This document shows, piece by piece, positions 31,135 to 45,300 of a stretch of 64,000 nucleotides of DNA. The stretch comes from Monoplex corrugatus. Its lineage: Eukaryota; Mollusca; Gastropoda; Littorinimorpha; Ranellidae. Both the position numbers and the translations under genes were made by a program. The notes beneath the pieces are model-generated. The model was given only the letters and a program-made list of their open reading frames with translations, was not told where the DNA came from and did no database searches. The DNA lies in the NCBI GenBank assembly GCA_030674185.1, contig CM060312.1:54387168-54451167 (forward strand). Reading direction: 5' to 3'. Every line of letters starts with the position of its first letter. Position 1 is the stretch's first letter.

Positions 31135-34100
31135 CCGCGTGCATGCGCATGTGTGTCGTTTGCATTGTTTGAGATTTACAGAACATGGTACATTGCCATC
31201 ATGCACAGTAATACCTATGTCAAAGTAGCAGTCACATGTGGAAGATTAAACACACCAATCAAAGAAAACAATGGCCGACACTCTTTTCTGTGTGCATTAC
31301 AATCAAGAAATGCACAATAATTATGACTGTGGACTGGAAACATACACACATTTAGCAATTTACATCACCTTAAAAACAAGCAATACATCAAAGCTGTGAT
31401 AAAAGTCAACCAAAATGTCCGCTTCAGATAACTCTTATAACAAAAAAGCAAACCACGTCAAAATCATGAACACATATTAATCAACCATTTTCTTTGCCTA
31501 CTGCAAACAGTCAAAAGCTCTTGTGACTGAACATTATTCGAACTTTTCACAAAGGCAACCATGCCAATCTCAACACCAACTCCAAAGTATCTTTCATAAA
31601 TGGAAGCCATCAAGTTGTATCAATAATTTGCAATTTTAAACCGCACAGAAATTTCTTTACAATTCAACGTGGATTTTTTTTTTTTTTGTAATACATTTAC
31701 CTGATTTACTTTTTCATAAACATTGATATAGCCAGCCACAGCCTAACTGAAAAAGTGTAACAAAATAGCATGTTTGTCAAGCAGTCCGAGTTTCCTACCT
31801 TCTAATTTTATGTTCAGAATATGTATAAATACTAAACACAATTTCACACAGCACACAGTATTTTTCATCCCCACAAGATAAATTTGTACAATTGCGTAGG
31901 GGGTAAAACTCATTCTCATTTAAGAAGCCAAGTTATTCCCCTTGACCACTACCAACTTCTCCACAGCTTTCCTGTTCTACATCTTGCATGAAAGCCCATA
32001 TGGTGCGCACAGTGGCCATACAATTCATAGCACACATTGTGTATACACACACTTTTCAGCTCCATACATCCTATAATCCCTAATGCACAATGTCCAGTAA
32101 ATGACAATTTTGCCCTGTTTGTTATTCTTTTACACGATGTACACCTATTTTTTTCATAGCCAAAGACTAAAAATGTATGAAATATTATTGACCAATATGG
32201 AATGTTGCATAATAACACTTGGAATGTTCTGAACTCGTGATACAAAATCTCTTTACATAATAACACTAGGAAAGTTTTTAACTACCCAGATGACATCTTT
32301 TACGAATACAATAAATGTTTTCAACAATCAATATGAAGCTATCTAAAAACAGCAAACCATTTGTAAGTGCACCCAAAACAAACAAACAAAAAACTGATGT
32401 CGTAAGGGGGGCGGGGGGATTCACCCGCTAAATTCAGATCATAGGTACTTTACCTATCATAACAAAAACGGTTTCAGTGAAATACATCATGCACAAATAG
32501 TTCGCTAAAAATTCTTGACATCAATCTCAAATGCTTGATAAATCCATGAACAAGAACAAGTTACTATTGTATCTGCATTCTAATCTGTTCTCCAATCCAA
32601 CGTGAGGACTACTTAATGCGGAAGCAAAGCATTCACCTTCTGGTCTGCCCGCACCAGTTTGCACAGAGGTGGATCATACCCAAGAAACTTTACATGTGCA
32701 TGCGGCCTCCAGTCTACTGAACTGTGAGTGGGTACCCAACTTTCTTCAAAAGCAGTGAGGGACTGGAGATGGGCACCACTTGCATACAAGTGTTCCTAAC
32801 AAAAGTTGAAGTGTCTACCACTCACTCTTCTATCACCTAAGCGTTACAGGACAACATTTATCTTTCACCCAATCTGACAACACTAATATCCCAAACCACC
32901 ACAATCTGGATGAATACATCACTTCATGACAACCAAGAGTAAATTTGTAACACTGCAATTCCAAATACCCCCACCCAATTTTACATGAGTAATTCTGAAT
33001 GCGCCACTATTCGTGAGTGATCACAGAAACATTCCAAAACTTTAAATCATGCATCAGCCACAAAATCCCAAAATTCCTTCCAAATGCCTTATTTTCACAA
33101 ATGTGGAGACGTCAAAATGTGGAGAGAGAAAAAAAGAAAACAGCAGTGAACTGATAAAATAATTGTTATAACGAACAACCCATCATTTATATATTCTAAG
33201 CAACGACCTCTGATTTCAGAGACTGTTATATAAACTATCAGCTCTCATTGTCAAAATCTAAAATGTTAAATTATCAGCACTGGCTGTTGAAACGTAAGCC
33301 CAGAATGTTATATAGTAAATCATCTACTCTGAACATGGGAAGCTACACATATCATGACACATCCCTATGCTCGTCTCTCTCCAATAAAAAGTAAAGAACC
33401 TTATCAGAATTAAAATTCAGCCCAGCAGTCAAAATGCACAAATTTTATGATGTTGAATGTCTATTATCGGTGGCCAGTATCCCTCAAATCAAGCATTTTC
33501 ATGACTTCTACCGGTTCTGGACTAAGTCTCAGTAGACACAACAGACATTACTGCATGTGTAGTGTCAGAATGTCGTGGACCCAGCCATGATCCTCAAAAT
33601 AACTAGGTAAGTTGGCATGTATAAATACAAACGTAAATTGGGAATGTTCACATTATTCTTCTCTTGCAATGCTTAATATAATCAATGAATTTTGTAAAGT
33701 ACAGAATCGTTTCTAACAGCTACAAGTTATGCAATATGTACTACAGAATAAAACCAACACATGGTTATGTAAATTCTAAACAACAGGAAAGCGCTTTATA
33801 GTCTAGGTACAACAACAGTACAAAAATATATATACTAAATAAAAGTACAAACCAACCAAAGTGTGTTGGTTCCAATTATCAGCACATTTCATTTATTTAC
33901 TTGTCCAACCCCAGCATAACAAATGTTCTTGTGTTCCTGAACAGTTTTTACCGGAAAGACAACCCCCCCCCCCCCTCACCTCAACACACACAAATATAAA
34001 AAAAATCACTGAGCAATGACAAAATATTTCCATTACAACCAGGATACACAGTTAAACACATTTGTGCACATATTAGTGTGTGTCCCACTCAGATTTTGGA

Positions 34101-35584
34101 CAGTGTCCTCACAACCAGAAATACATGCGTATTCCAACATGATGAACGTTAATATGCCCAAGTCTCCAAATCAATGACCTAGTTTAAAAATATACACACA
34201 CACAAACATAATGCAAATGTCTTCGTCCAGCAATGCACAGTTTAAATTTCCACTGCTCTGTTTACATGACCATAAATTATCAGTAAATAATGTACAAACC
34301 ATGCAAACAATTTTCTGCCTCTGAAAGACAGCATTTCCCTTGTATACAGTTAAAATAAAATATCTGAAATACTCAATGTCCTGTATAGCAGACTTTACAG
34401 ACTTGATATGTTGATACATTTGCAAAACAATGCAAGTTTAACCCCTTCAAATAAGACTGAACAAAGTAAATGGGAAACTTTCACTGGCTTTATGTCTCTC
34501 CTGTGTACAAATGTCAATTGACATGTCAAAATAAATGTACCCATACTGGGAATGTAGAATGTGTAGAACAGAATGTACAAGTATTATACAGGCAATGATT
34601 CACATAACGGACCAAAGTATACATTAAAATAAATAATATATATAGATATGTATATTGCATATGTCCACTGAGACAGCGTTAGTTATTGTAAGCAGTAAGC
34701 CAATCGATTGAACTAAGAACACAACACAGGCACAGTTTGTGATATTGTTGTACACTACATACCATACTTTGCTTTAAACCTAGCAGCATAGCATTTCATC
34801 CTAATGCGGACAGTAATACATGTCTATCCTACCACTTATTGCTACCAAAATTAATATACACACATTTACAACATATATGAATACATATTCACAGTGGATT
34901 TATTTACCAGTAAATAGTTGCCAATTTGATTTTTCCATCAGCTGATTTGCACAATGTAAAAACATGAAACAGTAGCAAATCTACAAAATCCACCATATAA
35001 TTTTGCTCATTCTTGCAACTTTTCACAAGATATTGTGGTGGTGGGCAACAGTGTATGTTCCACTGAAAAACATAATATGTTTCTCATAGCAGAAATTACA
35101 AGACAACACTTTTCAAATAATCACAAGAAGTTCATTAACACATCTGAATGGTGAAGACATGGTATTCTCTTTCCTCCACATTTATAAAAATAGAAAAATT
35201 GTATCATCACCACAAACTCAACTGTCTACTGTTATCTGCATACAGCATACTATGTCATCATTCCTGTTACATGTTGCTGTTCAATTTTATGTAAAGGCTA
35301 AATGAGATGCAATGTAAGTGGAAACTGAATGACAGCCAATTAGTATGCACGGAGACAGCCTTCCAACAATAGACAGTCATCAAAAGTGCCATTTCAAAAA
35401 TAGTTAAAAAGCTACCTCAAGACGACCAAACACTTTAAATCTGAAAGTTATGTGCAAACATATATAGGGCATAGAGACACAGTAGGTTTCATATTCAAAT
35501 GTCAAACAATGTGAAAATTTGCCCATGGACAACCCCATAGACTTCAAATCTTATGGTCAGAGAATACACACATGGGCAAACACA
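31135..35584. other. Long AT-rich stretch, no supported gene
   Basis: About 4.4 kb of mostly unique A/T-rich sequence without tandem arrays or long open frames; isolated poly-T (31674) and poly-C (33963) runs. The block at about 32600-32800 (ACTTTACATGTGCATGCGGC, GTGGGTACCCAACTTTC) has the look of an old dispersed repeat but has no second copy here. Low repeat density compared with either side is compatible with UTR or regulatory sequence downstream of the actin-related gene; this is speculation. Confidence 0.4.
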
Positions 35585-36802
35585 CAAGGGCTGATCCAAA
35601 AGTCTTGTCAGGTAGGCTGCCATTTCTGAACAATTCATTGTAATATACTTTTAACTTGCATTGAAATAAGATATAACCTCTGCACTTTTCTTATGCACGA
35701 AATTACAACGGTTCCACACCTAAGTTAACTGTATGATGTCAACCCAAAATGCGATTTTTTTGAAAAATGCATCCTAGCATAGTAGCAGCTCAGATGTTAT
35801 ATCTTCATAAGCCGAAGACACACTCACTGAAATTCACAATGATTTTACAGTTGCGTATGCCACAGAGGACAGTTTTTGCCGCTGGACTGGAGTTTCAAAC
35901 AAGGAAAAACTGACTTGAAAGACAAGTATCAAGACTAATGCCCACATGAGGTTTAGAATAAGCAAACTGCTCAGCAAGTAAAGAAAGCAGTTGAAAAAGC
36001 TCTATTTTAGACTGTGACATAAGTAAACTTTTGGTGACTCATACAGACTGGATACCTCATCTTCTCACAGAGGAGCAGGGAGAAAAAACCATGAGGTTCA
36101 GAGTCCTAAGTGACTGCTTGAAATGTCTGAGCCAGACGACCCCAAACGACAATAACAAGATCACATATGACATAACATGGATCATCTTCTACAGTATCCA
36201 GAACAAAAGGTCCAATCAAACATGAGCAGGCACTTATGTTAAAAGACCAGTTGTACTGAGACCAGGTTTTCAAAGCTAAAAAGATTTCTCCATTTTTTTC
36301 AACTCCCGAGGCTCTGTAGTGGTCAACATTTTGCCTTAAAAAAGTATTGTTAGATATTATGTAGAAAGTGTTTTTGCCCTAAGTCCGTCCATAAGCAGTG
36401 TCCAAATGTGAGTAACAGCAAACCTCTCCTTCCACATGACAACACAAGTGCCCATAACACCAAGGTCACTGTGACTTATCTACAAGACCTATCCACTGAA
36501 GTCCTTCCTCTTTTTCACTACAGTCCTGATTTAGCACCATGCAATTTTTGATTGTTTCCCCTCGTTATACTGAAACCCGGCTGGCAAAACGTTTTCATAA
36601 ATCCAAAACCTGGGAAAAAACTGAAATCACAGCTTGCAACCATAACTCAACCAGACTATCAAAAAAGCATCTGACTTCTGGTTGAGGAGGCTGAAGCACT
36701 GTGTGGCCAGAAAAGAACAGTACTTTGAAGAACTCTGAAAACTTCATCTACACTGGACTTCCCATTTTTTACAAACTGACATTACTTTTGGATCAGCCCT
36801 CA
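35585..36802 (+). mobile_element. Mariner-family transposon fossil with both terminal repeats
   Basis: The left end AGGGCTGATCCAAAAGTCTT is mirrored by the inverted right end ACTTTTGGATCAGCCCT, giving about 1.2 kb, the usual mariner size. The right flank has TA; the left TA is mutated to CA. It encloses the transposase relic. Confidence 0.8.
35870..36760 (+). pseudogene. Mariner transposase relic
   Basis: Plus-strand fragments in mariner order: QGKTDLKDK (N-terminal 'G-R-T-D-L-x-D' region), THTDWIPHLLTEEQGEKTM (the 'W-V-P-H-x-L-T-E' block) and NNKITYDITWI (degraded 'T-G-D-E-x-W'). The block at about 36520-36560 reads SPD/LAP-CNF in two frames (degraded 'Y-S-P-D-L-A-P-C-D'). At the end, FWLRRLKHCVARKEQYFEEL is very close to the C-terminal 'W-x-x-R-L-x-x-C-I-x-x-x-G-x-Y-F-E' motif. 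Stops and frameshifts are throughout, so it is inactive. Confidence 0.8.
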
Positions 36803-38299
36803 TACACATCCCAGCAGGTCAATTTATGCTGCTTGTACTTTCACATATGTGCACATAAAATTATTTTCACAAGCTATAAACATGTACATACACTGGGTTA
36901 ATACAGCCGTACATACATACATCTAAACAAAAATGCAGACATATCTTTGTTCACATGCTCTTACATTCTGATTTGGGAACATGAATACTATTGTAATACA
37001 CACATAACATGTACAGGCAGCTACAAGTCTTATGTATAATATATAACATATACATATACACACACAATAAATTTTGGAGAAATTACCCAAAGCATGGATA
37101 GCTCTCCATTTTCATAAACCATTATGAGTTATTTTCTCATTACTGATATGGGCTTATTTTCATAAATTACTGACATTAATGATATGTATGGTTATTACTC
37201 TAAAATGAGTTCATAAATCACTGATATGCTGCTCTTCATGGTGTAAGTTAGCATGCAAACTAATGCTGCAATGAAACAGAACAGCTCGTGCAAAAACACA
37301 TTATGACCTGGCAATGTATACTCCTCTTCCACATGTTCCACCCTCACACAGAACTTGGTCATGTTGTCAAGTTGTAAGTTTGGTCATGTTATCACGTTAA
37401 AGTATATTATATATTTCATTGTAAACCTGCCTCGCAAGAAGTGCATGAAGTGACCACAGCATGCAAAACAATTATTTGTTCTAGACAATCCACCTCTTCT
37501 GATCAATCAAAAAAGTCAAGACAAATGTTCCTTAACTATGTCATCTCTCAGCCACCCATACTCTAGTTGCTTGTCAGCTGGCTGAAAGAAGTAGATGAAC
37601 ACATTTTGGGGAAAAGTGTGAACATATAAAACCACATTTTGTTTAAAACATTGTGGTTTCATTACGAGTTGTTGGTAACAAAATTATTATCTGATTACCA
37701 TATTAAAAGGATTAAATCAGACATATTATGTCAGTTGAACGAACAAGCACACTTATCCAAGTTAGATATGAATTATTCATTCATTTAGTAGTAAGTAATA
37801 GTATCCAAAGTATTAGGTAAAATAAATTTCTATCTCTCTACAGACCATTTCTTTATACTGAAGGGGGTCGGGGTACGCTGCTTTCAAATCACGGTTCTTT
37901 TGTTACTCATACTAAGCGCACAATCAAAAACTCAATACACAAACATTATTTAATATGATCATAGCTTTCATCATGTGTGCGTGATGCACATTACATATTG
38001 CTTGTATGTAAACACTTACGTATGTATGTAAGCACTTAATTATGTATGCATGTAATCATATATATAATCTGCTATATAGTGTAAACTAGTTTGATGTAAA
38101 TAAAATGACACCCCCCTTCCCCATCAAAATAAAACAATTATTAAAACAAATTAAATAAAATTGCTAAGTCTGAGGATGGTGTTAAACGTACCTAAAATCA
38201 GATTATGAACTTGGAATGTTTTATGACAACATCAACTATACACTGTATGAAACATACACACATGAACAAATCATCTCCCTGAGAAAAATGACAAACTAA
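36803..38299. other. No gene seen
   Basis: AT-rich unique sequence with short palindromic TATGTA tracts near 38000-38070. Confidence 0.4.
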
Positions 38300-39205
38300 A
38301 TTATGGAAGCTATAACTCAATGACAGACTAAACCATGAATCTATAACTCAATGACAGACTAAACCATGAATCTATAACTCAATGACAGACTAAACATGAA
38401 TCTATAACTCAATGACAGACTAATCATGAATCTATAACTCAATGACAGACTAAACCATGAATCTATAACTCAATGACAGACTAAACCATGAATCTATAAC
38501 TCAATGACAGACTAATCCATGAATCTATAACTCAATGACAGACTAAACCATGAATCTATAACTCAATGACAGACTAAACCATGAATCTATAACTCAATGA
38601 CAGACTAAACCATGGACGCTATCACTCAATGACAGACTAAACCATGGACGCTATCACTCAATGACAGACTAATCCATGAATCTATCACTCAATGACAGAC
38701 TAAACCATGGACGCTATCACTCAATGACAGACTAAACCATGAACGCTATCACTCGATGACAGACTAAACCATGAATCTATCACTCAATGACAGACTAAAC
38801 CATAGGGCGCTATAACTCAATGATAGACTAAAAACCATGAAGCTATAACTCAATGACAGACTAAACCATGGACGCTATAACTCAATGACAGACTAAACCA
38901 TGGACGCTATAACTCAATGACAGACTAAACCATGGAAGCTATAACTCAATGACAGACTAAACCATGGACGCTATAACTCAATGACAGACTAAACCATGGG
39001 TGCTATAACTCAATGACAGACTAAACCATGGACTCTATTACTCAATGACAGACTAAACCATGAAGCTATAACTCAATGACAGACTAAACCATGGAAGCTA
39101 TAACTCAATGACAGACTAAACCATGGAAGCTATAACTAAATGACAGACTAAACCATGGATGCTAAAACCAAATGACAGACTAAACCATGGATGCTATAAC
39201 TTCAA
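38300..39205. repeat. Minisatellite, 31-bp unit, about 29 copies
   Basis: Units of CTCAATGACAGACTAAACCA plus TGAATCTATAA. The left part has TGAATCTATAA units; the centre and right carry TGGACGCTATCA, TGGACGCTATAA and TGGAAGCTATAA variants in blocks. Confidence 0.95.
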
Positions 39206-39430
39206 TAATCCTTGATCCTCTTCCTAAGATGCACTTTGTAAGTTTTAAAACATGGCAGAAAAAAAAAAATGTGCTCATATAAATTGTGCAGTGTAAATTT
39301 CAGGGGACATAACACAAGAACAATGAATGCAAGCAAAAGCATGCATCAGCAGTAGAAACTACAGTCCCTCAACACATGCAGTCAAGAGGATAAATATCAG
39401 GTTTCCTATAGGAATGTCCTAGGCTCATTT
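39206..39430. other. Spacer
   Basis: Nothing recognised. Confidence 0.3.
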
Positions 39431-39434
39431 CACT

Positions 39435-39670
39435 GAGGCACATCTGCCTGACGGATGAAGGGTGGAGATTTTCCCCATCTCCCAGATCGACCAGTACCCA
39501 AACCCTCTTTGTATGTATATGCATACAGAATATCAAATATGCGTGCTATTGATCCTGTAAAACATGTCATGGCAGGCTTATGGAAACATGAAAACATCCT
39601 GCATGAACTCCCACCAAAGATGCAGACTGTACAACAACATTGTGGAATGTGGTCAGCTCAACTGATGGTT
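39435..39670 (+). mobile_element. SINE 3' body
   Basis: GGAGATTTTCCCCATCTCCC, GACCAGTACCCAAACC, TATTGATCCTGTAAAACATG and GGCTTATGGAAACATGAAAA, matching the body of the copy at 58020. Confidence 0.6.
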
Positions 39671-40120
39671 TGAGTTTTCTGTATTCCACAAAAAAAAGTG
39701 ATTATGTGTAATGAGCAGTGAGTCCAAACGAGTTTGGAGAATAACGTTAGACAAGAACAATTTGTAATAATAATTCATACTGTATTTTAACAGTACACTA
39801 TCAGAAGCTCTCCAATGTTAATAAGATTCACCAGTATGTATAAAACAATGGTCCAGTTTATTACATAAACTGGTTTTCATTAACTATCAACATAGATTCA
39901 AAATAGGCAAAGCCCACTAAAACTTGACTCACATGATTGCAACTGTAATGATAAACCTGACTGGCTTTGAAAATATGATAAGATCACTCCTAGACTTGCT
40001 GCGTATTACACACAGTCAGACTGTTTCGTGAAATATGGAAATCTCAAGGGTTAATCAAGCTGACCACACTCCACTTTCTTATTACAATCTGCATCTTCAG
40101 TGAGCATGCATGCTGTATAT
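39671..40120. other. No gene seen
   Basis: AT-rich spacer. Confidence 0.35.
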
Positions 40121-40124
40121 TTTC

Positions 40125-40330
40125 CTATCTCTTTAAGCTACTGGACACTGACATCTTTTACGGGATCTTTAACATGCATATTTAATATTTTACTGGCACA
40201 AACCCGTGAGGGTGGTTTAGGCATGGGCAGGTATGCACACCTTAACCAGGAATATCAGGAAAAAAAACAACAACTACTCCACCTTCACCAACAAGACAGA
40301 TAGTACCCAGGACCCTCCAACTGAAATCCA
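40125..40330 (-). mobile_element. SINE 3' body, minus strand
   Basis: Reverse complement contains GGTACTATCTGTCTTGTTGG, a Gly/Glu-poor spacer, then ATGTTAAAGATCCCGTAAAA, as in the copies at 39435 and 58020. Confidence 0.6.
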
Positions 40331-42166
40331 GTGTTTACCAATTTCATTACCACACCAGTTAATACATATAAAGGATCACTAAGATAAATGCGACTGACTC
40401 TGGAGGAATCCAAGACATACAAATATGAAACAGCAGAGAACACATTAAAAACCTGTTTTTGCTGTTCTGATTCAAAGAGTCTCACCATGCTCAGTTTAAA
40501 AAAAAGTATATATTCTTTACGTTTCTCTGTGCTAAACTTAAAACTTATCTTTAAAATCCATTTGAAGCAAACCAGAACCTGTCACTAATAACAGTCATTG
40601 CTGAAACAAACGAACAGGTTGTGCCCAGTCAAACTTAAAACACTAAAGAAAACACTGACAATCAACCATTAAAACAGACCTTTGATGAAACAACCTTGAT
40701 GTCAAGAAATTCTTACAGCTTATTTTTTTCTATTTCAGACAGACTGATCAGCATCACTTCCTCATTTTCTTTAAAAATAAGCAGAAATAAAAATATTTTT
40801 AGGAATGGTGGGGGAAGGTGCTGATAAAAAACTAAATAACAATCAATTTAAAGAAATAAAATTATGTTGAAAGGTCAGTGGAAGCAACAAACATTTTCCT
40901 TCTTCAGTTACTATAAGGAGGCACACAACAATGTGAAGCTAAAAGCAGGCATGCACACTGCAATCTATCTTAATTCCCTCAATGTTGTCTTCGAACACAG
41001 TCTCATCCGCACTTTCTCCATCATCTTCATTTCACACTAAGCGATTGCTAGGGGAAATGCGGTTTACAGATTAACATATTCATTTCAAAGCATGTAACAT
41101 AGTTTGTGTTTTATTTAGTTCTGTATGATTTACCCTATACATTTCAATAAAACGTCTTTATGATTTATTATGATTTGAACAGTTTATGACTGCGTGTTGC
41201 TTCTTTTCAGTAAACAAATCAATGGGCATAAGATGAACATGATTATTTCTTTATTTTTCCCTGTGGACGTTAATACGTCCATAAAACAGATAAAATACAC
41301 TAAAATACAGATCAGTTTCTATGCATGATGAATTGTTTTTATCCTGAGATTTTCAGCCTCATCAGACTTCCATCAGAGCTTAACATTCATAAAATGTGCA
41401 TGACTTTTCTTTACATGGCTGAATTTCATTTACCAAGTACAATAGAGGTTGTTCCATAGCCATGAATTTGTTAGGAAACAAGATAACAGAAACCATATTT
41501 CTTGAGTCTGCTTCATCACCATTTACACAAGGTACCTGTCTGAAAACATCACTAAATATATTTCAATCACAGCACAGGGATAACTGTTTAGCAGTAGTAG
41601 CACCTCACATTCCACATACGTCACTATTTTATTGACACCTACAAGATCTGCCATAAAATGGAACTGTTTATTCTGGCAGAATTTATTTATTCTGAAAGAA
41701 CCTGAAAGGCTTTTCCTTTTCTTTTCCAACCTAAGTTTTTCCTCTTTTTTCTTTTTGTTTTTGTTTTGTTTTATTGCCTTCACTTCTCTCAAAAGTTTTC
41801 TCTTCTGATCTGGTTTCATATCCCCCCCCCCCCCCCTCCTTGAATTATTTTCATATTTTGCACACTTGTATACTTTGCAAGAATCATATCTCCATGTTCA
41901 CAATGTTCCCATGTACACTATGTTCAGTTTAATCAGGAGACATCAAACAATGCCTACAATGAAACGCTGCAATTCTGTCAGGCACTTCCACTCACATCAT
42001 CAAGAGCGTTCTGCCAATCAGATTGAAGGCACTCATAATGTTCAGACATGACTATGACTGCTGTGATGGCCAAGATGTTTCGGCAGACACTGTTCCACCC
42101 GACGTTTAGGTTGCTCCTTAAGGTCTCAAGCTGTCGGCGCCTGAAAGGGTCAATTGGTCCTTTCCA
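40331..42166 (-). other. 3' flank / probable 3' UTR of the actin-related gene
   Basis: Non-coding sequence following the stop codon on the minus strand. Several AATAAA-type signals on the minus strand (TTTATT on the plus strand, for example near 41110 and 41160) could end the transcript, but none can be chosen by eye. A C homopolymer lies at 41822-41836. Confidence 0.4.
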
Positions 42167-42319
42167 TCAAGACGCTGGGGTCTGCCATTTCCTGAAGGCC
42201 TTGACCCCCAGACTGTGCCACTCGTCACGTGAAATGGCCATGTCCTTGAACTGGGGCATGCTGGCAACGGAGCAAGCACCCAAATATGCTGCATGGTAAC
42301 GGTTTGGAGCAGCATGCAC
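42167..42319 (-). CDS. Actin-related protein, last exon
   Basis: Acceptor TTATTTTCAG. Encodes 50 residues: VHAAPNRYHAAYLGACSVAS ... FKDMAISRDEWHSLGVKAF and the terminal QTPAS with TGA at 42167-42169. It aligns with actin's W-I-G-G-S-I-L-A-S to the C-terminus but replaces W-I-G-G with Y-L-G-A and ends without the usual K-C-F. Confidence 0.9.
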   Translation of the reverse strand: MHAAPNRYHAAYLGACSVASMPQFKDMAISRDEWHSLGVKAFRKWQTPAS

Positions 42320-45300
42320 CTGAAAATAATAGTATGAAAGCGTCATGGTGATTGGGATGTACAAGCACCGATATCTTTACATTTTAGTTACCACACGGCT
42401 GTGCAAAACTGGCCAAATCGTTCTCTTTAGTTTGCCTGCGGACGGCAGCTGTAGGCCTTCAAAGCTGGCATTCCAGAGGGGGGAAGGGGGTGTGATGCAG
42501 AGTCGAGACGGGGTCATGGCAGTAGCTGCGGATGAATCCCTTCTTTGACTGTATTAAAACTTGATCATTTCACCCGGTCTTCTCCTGTCTGTAGACACGG
42601 AACCTAAGATATCTGGATGTTGATTTTTTGTAATTTACAAGTTTGTTCTAAGTGCCTGCGTTACGACTATGAATTAGAATTTGTACCGTTGGCTGAAGTT
42701 TGTAATCTACAAACTTTTGCAGTCACTGTGTGTTCAGCTGCTGTGCTTTTTTGTTAAAACGTGTATTCTTCACGTGTTGAAACTTCTTATTCCACTGATG
42801 CTGATTTTTTGTTCCCCCCCTTTTTTTTTGTTTTTGTTTTCTCATCCTTTTGTTCCCGTTTTATTTCATCTATTTATTTTGTGTGTGTGTGTTGACTTGG
42901 AGACTGGTTTCCAAATATATATGTGATGCTGAAGTGTTGATGTGTATGGAGTTAAGTGAAAGTTTAAGGATAAGTTACTCACTATTATCTGCTTTGAACA
43001 TCACATCATTCCGTCTTGTACCTAGAGCACTGTTGTGAGAGAACTGAACAGTTTTGTTGTTTCGATCGTAGTTCTTTCCTTACGTATTAGTGTTAAGTGT
43101 TGTGCGTAAAATTGAACAATGGCTGTTGTTTATGAACACACTGCATTTTTGCACAATGAGAGACTTAAGTCTTTGTGTCGAGCATATGGTGGGCATTCCA
43201 GTAAAAAAGCAAAGCCCAGGGCTCCCATTCTCTGTCAGTATGTGCTCAAAGTGCTATGCATGGCTGAGAAAACTGAAGATGTTGTCTGTTCCATCGAAAA
43301 CAATATTGAAAACCAGTCTGTCTGATGTGGAGAAGGCGGCACCGATGTGGGTTAACTTTGATGCAGCCTTGTCTGTTCACCAGTGTTCCGTTTGCTCCGT
43401 GTTTGTCAGTCAAACAAAGGGAAGAAGGCCAGCCAAGAGAAAGAGAAGCTCACAACAAATTGACATGTGCAGTTGAGTGTACACTATTCCTTACTGTGTT
43501 AAAATTTCAACCTGCATTCAACACGCACCCAGCAGTGTGTGATGACCAACCTCTTGACCCCAATTCAGTGGAGTAATTAAAACGCGCGCCTCTTCTCCCA
43601 GGTTCAGGTCGAAATCTTTTAAGTAAGTGGAGGTGCACGCTGGCATGCTGTAGTTTGTGTGGCATGTTGTTCTGTGTGCATGAAAACTGTCAGGACTGCA
43701 ATAACGGCGGTTTAAAACAGCAAAATTTTGTGAAATCGGAAATTAACCGTCTCTGTGCTTGTGATTGTGCATGTATTTGAACTAACATTGCAGTCTGCTT
43801 TGCCAGTCAAACATATTCGTGTTTGGTGTCATTTTAAAGCTCGTGGTTCTGGCCATCCAGCTATCTACAATACACTCTAGTTTGGCCAATGCGCTTTAAA
43901 AAAATGTATCATTTAAAGTCATACCCATTTCCCCCAGTTAAACTCCAGATGTCAGCTATGGCTGCTGACAGGCGAGAAAAAACAATCTGCCCAGGGAAGG
44001 CAGGCATCATGGTCGGGTCACGCATAGGTCAGCGCACTCGGCTCAGCAACTAAAGGGAAGGGTTGGAACAGCAGTGACCAATCTGTTCTTATTCATAATT
44101 TTTCTTTTTTGGAGATTTTTTTCAGTGAAGTTACCATTCCGTTCAATTGGATCAGTACCATTCTGACTTAGCAACTGCATACATTTCAACAAAGATGCAC
44201 TGAAGTTCCATGATAAAAACGAAATGTTCTTTTCTAAAATTATTTTAAAATAAACACACTTACAGCAACTCACCAATGCTAGTACTCCCCAGCTGTTACC
44301 TATTCCTGCTTAATAGAAACAGCAGCTGGGCTGTTGGCATATTACGCACACTAACTGCGGTATCACTGACTACTGGTCAACACTTCCAGAAGTAACAGTC
44401 ACATCATAATGGATTACTGAAATGGTTGCAATTAAATGGAGCAGTAAACGATTAAAGGGAAACGACTGCTCCATGACCGAAAAACTGTCACTGGCCAGCC
44501 TGTTCTTCCCATAGCAATAACCCATCAGTCCTGTGTTTATTTAACACCACATGTCTACATTTATCAGCCTATAAGTGTGCCATAAATTCTGAAAGGAAGA
44601 AACCATGGACTCAAGTAAATATAGATTGGTTGCTTGCAGATAAAAACAATGATACTGCGAATAATTCTTAGCATAAACAAACACCAAAATGGACTCTGTA
44701 TTGGTGTTCAACATGTAAAATATTTTGACTGTAGACTACTCTATGACCATGATATGGATTTTTTCTTTCCTAGAATCCTTTTTTGTTTACCATCTCTAAG
44801 CATAGTGGAGAGTTCCTTGCATGTTAACAACAGTTTTAATCTGTAGTTTTTCTAAAAGAATAGATAATATTTTTCTAAAATCACATAGTTCCACATTTTG
44901 TGGTAACTGATTTGCTATGTGAATGTTTCAAATTCTTCAAAACAGGCTGTCACACAACTCAGTTGGGAGTGTCTGTCGAAATCTTGTCTGCAGTAAGTTA
45001 ACAGAGCAAAGGAAACCTTTGAACACTTACAATGTCAATTATTGTATCATCACTATCATTATCATCAGTGTTTCAAACCAAGCTTACTGCACAGATCCGT
45101 ATCAGGGCTAAAACCACCTCAAAGCACACACACCTTGTTGACCCTGGAAAATATTTTAAAAACCTGGGAAAAAAAATTAAAGTACACATGTTACCATGAT
45201 ATACCAATGTGATTGCGCACACGATCTAAGGATACACCACTGGCGTTGACCATTCTGCCCAACTAAAAAAAACACAGGGTTTAAAAAAAAAACACCTAAA

